Shown: one piece after another, positions 1 to 8,025 of the stretch | How positions within the stretch are numbered: position 1 is the first letter of the stretch | Layout: each line of letters begins with the position of its first letter | Assembly (NCBI GenBank): GCA_902512765.1 | Contig: CABXKF010000004.1 | Location: 1-47,017, forward strand | Source: an uncultured Pelagibacteraceae bacterium | GTDB taxonomy: Bacteria > Pseudomonadota > Alphaproteobacteria > Pelagibacterales > Pelagibacteraceae | Direction: 5' to 3' | DNA: 47,017 nucleotides | The notes under the pieces: model-generated | Databases searched by the model: none | What the model saw: only the letters and a program-made list of their open reading frames with translations | Told to the model about the DNA's origin: nothing | Position numbers and translations under genes: made by a program

Positions 1-1
1 T

Positions 2-568
2 TATGAAGATCGATTTGGAGGAATAAAGCTACCAATGCCAAATGTAAAAGGTCAATTTCAATTAGAGAATGTATCAACAGCTATAGCAACTCTAAGAACT
101 TTAAAGGAATTTGATATAAAAGATGATCACATTCAAAAAGGAATTACAAAAATAAATGGTATTGCAAGATTACAAGAGATCAAATCTGGCAACCTTAAAG
201 AGCTTGTTAAAGCTCATCAGCTTTTTGTTGATGGATCTCATAATCCTTTAGGTGCAAAAGTGTTAAATGAGTACTTGGAAAGTTTAAATTGTAACAAACA
301 TATTATTCTTGGGATGATGGCTAATAAAGATCATAATGAATATATGAGTTACTTTAAGGATGTTACAACTTTGACCACTATTGATATCCCCAATCAACCT
401 AATTCAATTAAAGGAAAAGAACTTAAAGATAAACTTAATAGTTTTAAAAACGTTAACTACAAAGAAAGTGTGGAAGAAGCTATTAAATCAATTCCAATTA
501 AGGAAAACGACATAATACTTATTACTGGATCTTTATATCTTGCTGGGGAAGTATTGAATTTAAATTAG
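2..568 (+). CDS. folC: Folylpolyglutamate synthase / dihydrofolate synthase, C-terminal part (5' end outside window)
   Basis: Partial gene: the reading frame is open from base 2 to the stop at 566-568, so the first visible methionine (base 35) is internal. The product adds glutamate to dihydropteroate or tetrahydrofolate in folate metabolism. The visible part holds the Mur-ligase-type C-terminal half: a G-Q-F-Q-x-E-N-x-x-x-A stretch just inside the window, then V-D-G-S-H-N-P, a characteristic FolC signature, and a C-terminal I-T-G-S-L-Y-L-A-G segment typical of the family. The N-terminal ATP-binding P-loop lies outside. Its 3' end overlaps the convergent thioredoxin gene by 4 bp. In many alphaproteobacteria accD, folC and a thioredoxin gene are neighbours, which agrees with this placement. 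Confidence 0.93.
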   Translation, partial: YEDRFGGIKLPMPNVKGQFQLENVSTAIATLRTLKEFDIKDDHIQKGITKINGIARLQEIKSGNLKELVKAHQLFVDGSHNPLGAKVLNEYLESLNCNKHIILGMMANKDHNEYMSYFKDVTTLTTIDIPNQPNSIKGKELKDKLNSFKNVNYKESVEEAIKSIPIKENDIILITGSLYLAGEVLNLN

Positions 569-882
569 ATATTTTTATCTAAAAATTCTTTCATGTGGCT
601 TTCAGGAACTCCGCCAACTTTTCTATCTACTTCAACACCTTTTTTGTAGATAATAACTGTTGGTACACCTCTAATTCCTGCAGCGCTTCCAGTATTAATT
701 CCACCATCTTCGATGTCTGCATAATAGAAACCAGCCTTATCTTTATATTCGTCTGAAAGCTTAGTCATTACTGGAACAAGTGCCTTACATGGTCCGCACC
801 AAGCAGCTGAGAACTGGATAACTGAAATATCTTCGTTTTTTATTTTACTATCAAAATCGTCGTCTTTAAAATCATTAAGCAT
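565..882 (-). CDS. trxA: Thioredoxin
   Basis: A 105-residue protein of standard thioredoxin length. The redox-active W-C-G-P-C-K motif is at residues 28-33, with Cys29 and Cys32, and the conserved cis-proline region G-V-P-T-V-I-I-Y follows near residue 73. It is a cytoplasmic disulfide reductase, normally recycled by thioredoxin reductase (not in the window). It is transcribed toward folC and the two stop regions overlap by 4 bp. The 67-bp gap upstream, up to sbcB, is the only place for its own promoter. A weak TTGAAT / TATATC pair with a 16-bp spacer is visible there but is not convincing. Confidence 0.95.
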   Translation of the reverse strand: MLNDFKDDDFDSKIKNEDISVIQFSAAWCGPCKALVPVMTKLSDEYKDKAGFYYADIEDGGINTGSAAGIRGVPTVIIYKKGVEVDRKVGGVPESHMKEFLDKNI

Positions 883-949
883 ATATCTGATATAATTGAT
901 TCAATTGATTATTCAATGGGCAAAAGTAAACTTTTTTTGATTTATTAAA

Positions 950-2395
950 TTATGCGTCAGAATACTTTTGCTCTAAATTCATCACATAATCATTAATTCC
1001 ATCAAGAAATTTAAGCTTTTCATCTACTGTTTTGAAGGAGAACATTTTGTCTTCATTTTCTCTAATCTCATCACATTCTGAATAAAAGGCAGAAATTGTC
1101 CACCATTTCTCTTTATTGGTACTTAAAATTCTTGAAGCTATACGACGTTTTATTTTTTTATGAATTTCTTTAGGTAAAATTTCAGGCGCCTCATTAAATA
1201 TCAATCCATGACCAAAAGTAACAAGTCTTTGATCATCAAACTTATCTAATAATGCAAATTTTTCTTTCCAGTCACCTGTATGAAATTTAGGAAATAAAGC
1301 TTGGTCTTTAGCAGAGGTAAATCCTCCAGAATAAATAGACTCTTCTGGTTCAATATCCTCTTGTGAGGAAATTTCCATTTTCTCTTCTGCAGCTTCTCTT
1401 AAAATATTACAAATATCTTGTGAAAACTTTTCGTTAGTTTTAACTAACTCTGCCCTTTTTTTAATTAGATTTGGATCTAGTTTACTATAAGGCTCAACTT
1501 TCATTCCAAAACTTTGATCTAAAATTATTGGTGCTTTATTTGATCTAATAGTTCTTAAAAATTTAGGAGATTTTTTCATCTCTTTTTTTAAGTCTTCGTA
1601 ATTTAATTTCTGAATAGCTTCCACATCAACTCTTAGATCTACAGCTTGACCCCATTTATAAACTGGATGCATGCAAGCATTCGGGTGTAGTGGTGCACAC
1701 AAATATAAACGGCTTGTTCCATAGAAATACTCATTCAATGTAAATATTTTTTCCTGTTTAATCATATTCTCAACAATAACTTTGCTGCTTGTTTTAAAAT
1801 ATTCTTGCCACAGTGTTGGTTGTTTTTGTTTAATTAAATCTAAAACTTTAACAGTAAGTTCAGTATCAAATAATGCAGAGTGAGCACCAGCAGATTCGAA
1901 ACCATTTAATCTTGCTAAAGACTCTAGCTTCATTGATTTATTCCCTTTAGGATTTAATTCTGTCTTTAAAACATCATCGTCTATAGCAAATGCTGCTCTA
2001 ACAATATTTAAAGCATCATGGCGAACATTTCCCTCCGTATTTGTCAAATATGGCTTTCTTAAAGATTTAAAAAATTCTTTTCTAATTACTTCGTCATCAA
2101 AGTTGATACTTGAATAACCTAAAAAGGTTGCGGGTGACCACTCTCTAAATTTTTGTTCAACCTGAGTTAACATTTCGTAATGACTTAGATTGCCTTTGGT
2201 TAATAAATCGACATTTGATTTATTGATACAAAGAGCGGTAGCACTTGGAACTCTATCTTGGGGCAGTCTACATCTTGCTGAAAAACGCTCTAGTTCTTTG
2301 AAGTTTTCATCTAATAATATTCCACCTATTTCAATAATAGTTGCCCAATCTGTTTGGGCAGAATCTGTTTCAATATCCCATACTACGTAATTCAA
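950..2395 (-). CDS. sbcB: Exodeoxyribonuclease I (DEDDh 3'-5' ssDNA exonuclease)
   Basis: The 481 residues are close to the 475 of E. coli ExoI. The DEDDh catalytic set is visible: D7 and E9 in W-D-I-E-T, D100 in N-F-D-D, and H172 with D177 in H-S-A-L-F-D. The rest matches the SH3-like and C-terminal ExoI regions. The enzyme degrades single-stranded DNA 3'-5' and takes part in mismatch repair and recombination. Its start overlaps the stop of the PD-(D/E)XK nuclease upstream by 4 bp, so rmuC, that nuclease and sbcB probably form one operon of DNA-processing genes. Confidence 0.93.
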   Translation of the reverse strand: MNYVVWDIETDSAQTDWATIIEIGGILLDENFKELERFSARCRLPQDRVPSATALCINKSNVDLLTKGNLSHYEMLTQVEQKFREWSPATFLGYSSINFDDEVIRKEFFKSLRKPYLTNTEGNVRHDALNIVRAAFAIDDDVLKTELNPKGNKSMKLESLARLNGFESAGAHSALFDTELTVKVLDLIKQKQPTLWQEYFKTSSKVIVENMIKQEKIFTLNEYFYGTSRLYLCAPLHPNACMHPVYKWGQAVDLRVDVEAIQKLNYEDLKKEMKKSPKFLRTIRSNKAPIILDQSFGMKVEPYSKLDPNLIKKRAELVKTNEKFSQDICNILREAAEEKMEISSQEDIEPEESIYSGGFTSAKDQALFPKFHTGDWKEKFALLDKFDDQRLVTFGHGLIFNEAPEILPKEIHKKIKRRIASRILSTNKEKWWTISAFYSECDEIRENEDKMFSFKTVDEKLKFLDGINDYVMNLEQKYSDA

Positions 2396-3078
2396 TTTGC
2401 TCTCCTTTGTGCATAAAATTGTTCAACTTTTTCTAAAAATTTATTTTGGTAATTTTTTAATCTTTCACCATCTATCAAAAATCTTTGAAACATATTGTCT
2501 TTTGTACAAAGCAAAATAACAACTTGGGTAATGTTAGATCCATGTACAGTATTATGTGCTAAAGCATAAGCGCTACATTGCAAATAATAATCGTCAATCC
2601 ATTCGTCTTTTTTTGGCTTATTACTTTGTTTAAAATCTATAATTGTTTCTTTGTTTTCATAGACACCCACACAGTCTGCGGCTCCCGCATATTTGCCCGG
2701 GTAATATAATGTTGCTTCACAACCCCAAATTTCATCCAATTTATTTCTTAAACCATTTTCAATAATCTGATCAGCCATCATTCGCTCTCTAGTATTATCT
2801 CCTAGTAAATCTAAATTTAACTTTCCAAGTAAAAATTTTTCCAAGTATTCATGCATCGAACTTCCTCTACTGCTAGCTTCTCTTGTTATAATTTCTGCTT
2901 GCTTATGACCTACTCTTTGCTTCCAAGCTTGAAGAGATGCTTTTTTTTCCTCAGACTCAGTTGCTTTTAAAATAGTTGTCACTGAAGGTAATCGTTCTTC
3001 ATTAACTGAATAATGTCTAGAGCCATCAACTATTGATCTAGTAGATTTTGGATAGATATATTTATTATTCCACTGCAT
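2392..3078 (-). CDS. PD-(D/E)XK family exonuclease (MGME1 / RecB-nuclease-like)
   Basis: A 228-residue protein when read from the ATG at 3078. The frame stays open to 3147, but that extension lies inside the rmuC 3' end and looks non-coding. Motifs of the RecB/MGME1 branch of the PD-(D/E)XK nucleases are seen: L-P-S-V-T-T-I-L near residue 30, R-G-S-S-M-H-E-Y-L near 71-79, an acidic site G-A-A-D, then the catalytic core I-I-D-F-K followed by Y-L-Q-C-S-A-Y. The likely role is DNA end processing. It lies between rmuC and sbcB, overlapping sbcB by 4 bp. The fold assignment is by motif only; the exact substrate is unknown. A phage-type nuclease is the main alternative. Confidence 0.8.
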   Translation of the reverse strand: MQWNNKYIYPKSTRSIVDGSRHYSVNEERLPSVTTILKATESEEKKASLQAWKQRVGHKQAEIITREASSRGSSMHEYLEKFLLGKLNLDLLGDNTRERMMADQIIENGLRNKLDEIWGCEATLYYPGKYAGAADCVGVYENKETIIDFKQSNKPKKDEWIDDYYLQCSAYALAHNTVHGSNITQVVILLCTKDNMFQRFLIDGERLKNYQNKFLEKVEQFYAQRRAN

Positions 3079-3115
3079 GTGATTTCTTATATTCGTTATT
3101 GTAGAAAAAAAGAAA

Positions 3116-4213
3116 TTAATTTTTTGCTTGTTTTGAATGTTCAACAAATTTTTCTACATTTTCTGTTTGGACAGCTTTTTCAAGTTGTTCAGGATCTTTA
3201 ATACTTTCAAGAGTTCTGGTAATTGATCTAGCGTCGGTACCAAACTTATCCACAACAGACATAGCTTCTTCTAATTTTTTTCTAAGAGAAATTATATTAT
3301 CAAAGTGCTTTCCAAATCTTGAACTAATTGTTTTTAGATGATTATAAATTTCTGTTGCACCTTTTTGAACTTTTAAAGATTGAAATCCCATATGAAGAGA
3401 TTGCAAGTAAGCTGAAAGAGTATTTGGTCCACAGATTACAACTTTATGTTTTTTCATTAATTCTTGAGTTAATAATTCTTTGGTGCTTGGATCTTGGTAT
3501 TCAGTTAATTCTTTGTATAAGCTTTCTGTTGGAGCATATACAATTGCAAAATCTGTAGTTTTAGGTGGCACAATATACTTTTCATTAACACTCTTAGCTT
3601 TAGCTTTAAAGGCAGTGGCTAATTTTGCTCTAGCATCTGCAACAGCCTTTTTGTCTTGCGCGTCATGACCATCGGTAATTGATTTGAATTTTTCTACTGG
3701 AAAATGACTATCAACAGGAACCAGAACATCACCTTGAAGCTTAATTGCAAATTCAACGTTTTCACTTGTATCCTCTTTCATCTTAACATTGGTTATGAAT
3801 TGAGTAGCTGGTAACAAATCTTTAATTAAAGCATCCAAACTAAACTCAGCAAGAGTTCCGTACTTTTTAACACCAGCTAAAATTTTAGTTATGCTCTCTT
3901 GGCTTTTATTTAATAATTCAACCTGACTATTAAAGTTTCCAACTTTTTCATCAACTTTAGTCAAAGCCTCTGTCATATCTTTAGTAACACCAGTAGATAA
4001 GTTGTTAAATGAAGTCGACATTGAACCCAGCGAGGTATTGATAGTATTATTTAAGGTGTCTTTTAAACTTTGTATTTCAGTCTTTAAATTAGCTATCTCT
4101 TCAGCTTCCTTATTTTCATTCTCGTCTTTGGGCTTGGATCTTAAATTTAAATAAAGAATTACCGAAGCAATTCCTACTAGTAAAACTAACAATGAGATTA
4201 AAATTATATCCAT
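3116..4213 (-). CDS. rmuC: DNA recombination protein RmuC (membrane-anchored nuclease-like)
   Basis: The 365-residue protein has an N-terminal membrane anchor (about residues 3-22), a long charged coiled-coil stretch (about 30-115) and a RmuC domain that includes the V-D-S-H-F-P and Y-I-V-P-P-K-T-T-D-F-A-I-V-Y segments typical of the family. RmuC limits inversions at short inverted repeats and is thought to carry a restriction-endonuclease-like fold. It heads the operon with the two downstream exonucleases. Upstream, 4214-4277 separates it from a divergent small membrane ORF and must contain its promoter. The family call is strong; the biochemical activity is inferred. Confidence 0.92.
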   Translation of the reverse strand: MDIILISLLVLLVGIASVILYLNLRSKPKDENENKEAEEIANLKTEIQSLKDTLNNTINTSLGSMSTSFNNLSTGVTKDMTEALTKVDEKVGNFNSQVELLNKSQESITKILAGVKKYGTLAEFSLDALIKDLLPATQFITNVKMKEDTSENVEFAIKLQGDVLVPVDSHFPVEKFKSITDGHDAQDKKAVADARAKLATAFKAKAKSVNEKYIVPPKTTDFAIVYAPTESLYKELTEYQDPSTKELLTQELMKKHKVVICGPNTLSAYLQSLHMGFQSLKVQKGATEIYNHLKTISSRFGKHFDNIISLRKKLEEAMSVVDKFGTDARSITRTLESIKDPEQLEKAVQTENVEKFVEHSKQAKN

Positions 4214-4277
4214 GATTCTATTATTTTATTTTATATGAAAATTTGATTAATATATTAAAATATTTAAAACTTATCCG

Positions 4278-4409
4278 ATGGAATTATTCTTAATATTAAA
4301 AATTGTATTTATTATTGGGGCTGTTGCAGCGCTTTATGCGGTTGCTAGAAACCTTGATATTATTAAGATTATTTTAATTTATTGGAAAGATCTAATTCTT
4401 AAAAAGTAA
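4278..4409 (+). CDS. Predicted 43-aa single-span membrane protein
   Basis: A short frame from ATG at 4278 to TAA at 4407-4409 encodes 43 residues. Residues 3-22 are strongly hydrophobic (start M-E-L-F-L-I-L-K-I-V), giving one membrane helix, followed by A-R-N-L-D-I-I-K and an ending with several lysines. It fills the gap between rmuC and hisG and overlaps the hisG 3' end by 18 bp on the opposite strand. No family is recognised. The amphipathic organisation and the good use of an otherwise empty gap argue for a real gene, but a chance ORF in AT-rich DNA cannot be excluded. Confidence 0.5.
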   Translation: MELFLILKIVFIIGAVAALYAVARNLDIIKIILIYWKDLILKK

Positions 4410-5084
4410 TTTTACAAGTCTTTTAACTTCTGGTTTTTTAACAGATGATTTTGATGTCATCATACAAGCTACAGACTCTAAGATCTTACCATCTTTTAAA
4501 ATACGAAGATTGTTGGCTTTTAAAGTCTCACCAGTTGACGTTATATCTGTAATTATCTCACTTGATCCTGTAAAGGGATAAGCTTCTGTTGCCCCTAAAC
4601 TTCCAACTAATTTAAATTGAGTAACTCCTTTTGAGAATAAAAATTCTCTAGTTAAGTTTGGATATTTGGTTGCAACTCTTAATCTTTTCTTCTTTTTATC
4701 TTTAAATTCAAATGCAATTTCTTCTAAATCTGCAACTGTTTGAACATCAATCCAAGGATCAGGAATAGCCACAACTAAAGTTGCTTTTCCAAAATCATAT
4801 CTTTTAGATACATTAATTTTATTTTGAATATTTACTTCACTCTCTTTTAATAAATCATATCCTGAAAAACCAAGATCTAATGAACCATCTCCAAGTCTTT
4901 CAACTATTTCTCTGGCATGGAGATATAAAACTTTAATATTCTTTAATTGTTTTATTGATCCTAATAAATCTCTCTCTCCTCTTTCAGAAACTAGACTTAA
5001 TTTATTTTTTTTAAATATTTTTAAAATATCTTTTCTAAGTCTACCTTTACTTGGAATACCAATATTTATTATATTTTTTTTCAT
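4392..5084 (-). CDS. hisG: ATP phosphoribosyltransferase catalytic subunit, short form
   Basis: This enzyme makes the first step of histidine synthesis, condensing ATP and PRPP to phosphoribosyl-ATP. At 230 residues it is the short HisG form without the C-terminal regulatory ACT-like domain. It has an I-P-S-K-G-R-L-R start, a D-L-G-F-S-G-Y-D-L segment, and a PRPP-binding region near I-T-D-I-T-S-T-G-E-T. Short HisG needs HisZ for activity and feedback control, and hisZ lies immediately upstream with a 1-nt overlap (TAATG type). It is the last gene of the tRNA-His-hisS-hisZ-hisG transcription unit. Confidence 0.95.
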   Translation of the reverse strand: MKKNIINIGIPSKGRLRKDILKIFKKNKLSLVSERGERDLLGSIKQLKNIKVLYLHAREIVERLGDGSLDLGFSGYDLLKESEVNIQNKINVSKRYDFGKATLVVAIPDPWIDVQTVADLEEIAFEFKDKKKKRLRVATKYPNLTREFLFSKGVTQFKLVGSLGATEAYPFTGSSEIITDITSTGETLKANNLRILKDGKILESVACMMTSKSSVKKPEVKRLVKLLFKN

Positions 5085-6136
5085 TAGTAATTTAAATTTA
5101 GAGCAGCTCCTACTGCTGCTACTTGATTTTTAGCACCAAGATCAGAAATTAATTTATCATATCTTCCACCATTAATTATGTTTCTATTTTTTGATTTAGA
5201 CTTGATATCAATTTTGAATACCATTCCTGTGTAGTATTCTAATTGTCTTCCAAATGAAGCTGAGAAAACAACATTGAGTTTTGAAATTTTATTATTAGAG
5301 ACTGGAAAATATTTCTGATCAACTATTAAATTGATCTTATTCTTTTTAAAAAACTTATTTAATTCACTTGCAGCTTTATTAATTGAGCATTTAATTTTTA
5401 AAAAATCTTTAATAATCTTTGATACATTTTTACCTTTTTTTGCTCCTCGTGGGTCTCTAATCTTATTATCAAATCTTTTTAAAATTTCATTAATTGACCT
5501 TCCTGCGATGACTTTGGATAGATCTTCTTTTAACATTTTAAAATATCTTTTTTTATCAATCTCAACAATGGTTGGGTCTACATCTGAATTAGTCTCTAAT
5601 CTTTTTAATAGATCATTAAAATATCTCTCTCTCCAAAAATGCCTTGATAATCTTAACTTCCAACGTTTTGGAATATCTAGTTTTGAAATTAATAAATTAA
5701 AGATTTCAACATTACCGATTGTCAATGTACCTGAAGTATATTTAATATTTTGTAGAGATTTTAAAGAAGTATTTATGATTTCTTTATCATCATTCTTCTC
5801 ATCTTTAGATCCTATGATCTCAAAACCTACTTGATCTCTTATTATAGAATCTTTTTTGTTTTGTGATTTTCTATAAGCCTGACCGCTATAAAAAATTTTC
5901 TCTTTGCCTTTCAAATTATTCTCTAAATATCTAAGACATGATGCAATAGTTAAATCGGGTCGTAGGCAAAGTTCACTACCATTTTGATCAATGAAAGAGA
6001 AAATAAACTTTCTAAAGTTTTCACCTGATCTTTGAACAATATGATTAGCCTCAATTACAGAGGGTAAATCAATATACTTAAATCCTTTAGATTTGACCGA
6101 TCTAAGGATATTTTCAGATAAGTTTTTTGACTTCAT
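5084..6136 (-). CDS. hisZ: ATP phosphoribosyltransferase regulatory subunit (HisRS paralogue)
   Basis: The 350-residue protein resembles the catalytic core of histidyl-tRNA synthetase (motif-2-like F-Y-S-G-Q-A-Y-R-K and the ending G-G-R-Y-D-K-L-I-S-D-L-G) but lacks the anticodon-binding domain, as expected of HisZ. It forms a hetero-octamer with short HisG and senses histidine. It overlaps the hisS 3' end by 23 bp and hisG by 1 bp, consistent with translational coupling. Because hisS and hisZ are paralogous and adjacent, HisRS is the alternative call. The short length and the adjacency to hisG settle it as HisZ. Confidence 0.92.
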   Translation of the reverse strand: MKSKNLSENILRSVKSKGFKYIDLPSVIEANHIVQRSGENFRKFIFSFIDQNGSELCLRPDLTIASCLRYLENNLKGKEKIFYSGQAYRKSQNKKDSIIRDQVGFEIIGSKDEKNDDKEIINTSLKSLQNIKYTSGTLTIGNVEIFNLLISKLDIPKRWKLRLSRHFWRERYFNDLLKRLETNSDVDPTIVEIDKKRYFKMLKEDLSKVIAGRSINEILKRFDNKIRDPRGAKKGKNVSKIIKDFLKIKCSINKAASELNKFFKKNKINLIVDQKYFPVSNNKISKLNVVFSASFGRQLEYYTGMVFKIDIKSKSKNRNIINGGRYDKLISDLGAKNQVAAVGAALNLNY

Positions 6137-7508
6137 TAATTAAATCAGCTTTTGGAATTGTTTGGTTGTTTTCACCCTTTACACCTCGAAGGTTCTTAAT
6201 AGTTACAGTGTTATCATTAAACTCGTTTTCTCCACAAATAATCGCAACTGGTAATTCACGTTTATTTGCAAAGGTTAATTGCTTACCTAGATTTTTTTTA
6301 CTATCTAAAAAAATTTCAGCATTAATATTATTGTCTCTTAATTGATCAACTAATTCATAATAATTCTTCAAGTATTTTTGATCCATGACACAAACCAAAA
6401 CTGGTTTTTGATCCTCAACCTTAATTTGATCTAACTGCATTAAAGCAAATAGCAATCTATCTACACCAAAACTTATTCCTGTTCCTGGAATATCAACTCC
6501 TCTAAATCTTGATATCAATTTTGCATAAGCTCCACCTGAACATATACTTCCAATATCTACTTCTTTACCTTTGTTATTTGTGACTTTAAAATTTAAGTTG
6601 GTCTCTACAATAAAATCTGAGTAATAAGCTAAGCCTCTCACGATTGTAAAATTGGTTTTAACTTGATTTAAATTTGATCCATATCCAAGTACTTCAAATA
6701 CATTTTCTAATTCACTTATACCTTCTTGAGATAATGGATTTTTTAGAGTTTCTTTTAATTCTTTTAAATCTTTTATTTTTAAAAAATTTAATATTTGTTC
6801 AGCTTGATCATCTGATAATTCTGCACCTTTGGTGATAGCTCCACTTTGGTCTTTTCTCTCTTTTTTGAGTAAATCCTCAACTCCTTTTAATCCAAAACCA
6901 GGTTTGTCTAGTTTGTCAATTGCTCTAATGACTTTAGTTTGTTTTTCTTCAGAAATTTTTAATTCATCAATTAAGCCCTGAACTATTTTTCTATTACTCA
7001 CATTTATTGTGAATTGATCTTTGTTTAATCCACAATCTGATAATGTGCTTGATATTAAGTTACAAAGTTCAGCATTTGCTTGTGCAGGATTAACATTTCC
7101 AACAATATCAAAATCAGCTTGCATGAATTCCCTGTATCGGCCATTTCCAGCTTTCTCGTTACGAAATACATTTTCAATAGCATAACGTTTATAGATAGAT
7201 GGAAGTTCTTGATTATTTTGTGCAACAAATCTTGCAAGTGGACTTGATAGATCGTATCGAAGAGTGATATTTTTTTCACCATCTTGAAATGAGAATACAT
7301 CAGACATAGGATTTGACTCGTCTTCTGCAAGAAAAGATCCTATATTTTCACTAATTTCAAACGAAGGGGTTTCAAGAGCTTCTGCTCCAAACTTGATAAA
7401 ATTATTCTCAATAGCTTTTAATAGCTTTTTTTTGAGAAGAAGTTTTTTATCCCAACGATCTTCAAAACCTGAAGGTAATCCAGGTACTAATTTATTTTCT
7501 TTATTCAT
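6114..7508 (-). CDS. hisS: Histidyl-tRNA synthetase
   Basis: A class II aminoacyl-tRNA synthetase of 464 residues from the ATG at 7508. The frame is open further upstream to 7556, but that would run through the tRNA-His gene, so the longer start is rejected. It shows motif 2 (F-R-N-E-K-A-G-N-G-R-Y-R-E-F), the HisRS signature G-L-A-Y-Y-S-D-F, motif 3 (G-I-S-F-G-V-D-R-L) and a C-terminal anticodon-binding domain beginning near P-V-L-V-C-V-M-D. The start codon lies only 4 nt (AAAA) after the CCA end of tRNA-His, leaving no room for a Shine-Dalgarno sequence outside the tRNA. Confidence 0.96.
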   Translation of the reverse strand: MNKENKLVPGLPSGFEDRWDKKLLLKKKLLKAIENNFIKFGAEALETPSFEISENIGSFLAEDESNPMSDVFSFQDGEKNITLRYDLSSPLARFVAQNNQELPSIYKRYAIENVFRNEKAGNGRYREFMQADFDIVGNVNPAQANAELCNLISSTLSDCGLNKDQFTINVSNRKIVQGLIDELKISEEKQTKVIRAIDKLDKPGFGLKGVEDLLKKERKDQSGAITKGAELSDDQAEQILNFLKIKDLKELKETLKNPLSQEGISELENVFEVLGYGSNLNQVKTNFTIVRGLAYYSDFIVETNLNFKVTNNKGKEVDIGSICSGGAYAKLISRFRGVDIPGTGISFGVDRLLFALMQLDQIKVEDQKPVLVCVMDQKYLKNYYELVDQLRDNNINAEIFLDSKKNLGKQLTFANKRELPVAIICGENEFNDNTVTIKNLRGVKGENNQTIPKADLINEVKKLI

Positions 7509-7512
7509 TTTT

Positions 7513-7587
7513 TGGTACCCGGGCTGAGAATCGAACTCAAACTTAAAGTTCCACAAACTTTCGTGCTAACCGTTACACCACCCAGGC
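7513..7587 (-). tRNA. tRNA-His (anticodon GTG)
   Basis: The full cloverleaf folds: acceptor GCCTGGG / CCCGGGT, D stem GTGT/GCAC, anticodon stem AAAGT/ACTTT with loop TTGTGGA (anticodon GTG), T stem TTGAG/CTCAG with loop TTCGATT. The CCA is encoded at 7513-7515. The base before G1 is T, so no G-1 is encoded, and the discriminator base is A73. Both are features of the derived tRNA-His known from a group of alphaproteobacteria. It is the first element of the hisS-hisZ-hisG unit. Confidence 0.95.
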
Positions 7588-7640
7588 ATTCCTTGTTTTT
7601 ATATTATTTTTGTGTGGATTAAAAATTATATTATAAATAA

Positions 7641-7740
7641 ATAGCCTACAGGCTATGGAAACAGATTCTATGAGTACTTCTTGAAGTCTCTCTGTATGTA
7701 ATATTTATAATCATGGGCAATCTTTTAGACAATAATTGTC
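7641..7740 (-). promoter_or_regulatory. Structured leader-like region upstream of tRNA-His/hisS
   Basis: The 7588-7750 gap holds three dyads: GACAAT-A-ATTGTC at 7728-7740, a longer imperfect hairpin at 7661-7695 (outer arms ACAGA/TCTGT, inner ACTTC/GAAGT), and ATAGCC-TACA-GGCTAT at 7641-7656, which on the minus strand is followed by a T-rich stretch like a weak terminator. A 22-codon minus-strand ORF (ATG at 7714, TAG at 7646-7648) ends inside the last hairpin and includes two His codons near its end. This could be an attenuator leader, a small RNA, or chance. Only the dyads and the ORF are directly seen. Confidence 0.35.
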
Positions 7741-7750
7741 ATTATTCAAG

Positions 7751-7797
7751 TAAAAATAAAAAGGACGTTAATCAATTTTATAGATTTAACGCCCTTT
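7751..7797 (-). terminator. Rho-independent terminator of the cold-shock gene
   Basis: Minus-strand hairpin with 12-bp arms (7786-7797 and 7760-7771). Read on the minus strand the arms pair AAAGGGCGTTAA with TTAACGTCCTTT, all Watson-Crick except one G-U. It is followed by TTATTTTTA (7759-7751). It lies 16 bp after the csp stop codon. On the plus strand the same position would be an A-C mismatch, which supports the minus orientation. Confidence 0.85.
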
Positions 7798-7812
7798 GAA
7801 ATATTTTTAATA

Positions 7813-8025
7813 TTAGTCTATTTTTTTTAGATTAACTGCAGAAGGCCCTTTTGGACCATCCTCAAGTGAAAACTCAAGTTTATCCCCTTCATTTAGATAT
7901 CTCATTCCAGCTTCTTTTACTGCTGATGCGTGAACAAAGGCATCTTTTTCTTTGTCATCTCTTTCGATGAAACCATAGCCCTTTGCTCCGTTATACCATT
8001 TAATTTTACCAGTTAGTGTGCTCAT
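7813..8025 (-). CDS. Cold-shock domain protein (RNA chaperone)
   Basis: A 70-residue CspA-type protein, a single five-stranded OB fold that binds single-stranded RNA and DNA. RNP1 (K-G-Y-G-F-I-E) and RNP2 (D-A-F-V-H-A-S) are both intact, and it ends in the usual G-P-x-A-V-N-L segment. It has an 87-nt upstream gap after tRNA-Phe that must contain its promoter and 5' UTR, and its own strong terminator downstream, so it is probably also a monocistronic, highly expressed unit. The paralogue number (cspA, C, E) cannot be assigned. Confidence 0.95.
   Translation of the reverse strand: MSTLTGKIKWYNGAKGYGFIERDDKEKDAFVHASAVKEAGMRYLNEGDKLEFSLEDGPKGPSAVNLKKID

Noticed and set aside
3079..3147. N-terminal extension of the PD-(D/E)XK nuclease to 3147
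   Set aside because: It overlaps the rmuC 3' end by 32 bp, and the extra residues look like chance translation of AT-rich DNA.
7509..7556. N-terminal extension of hisS to 7556
   Set aside because: It runs through the 3' half of tRNA-His and lacks family similarity; the ATG at 7508 gives the normal HisRS start.
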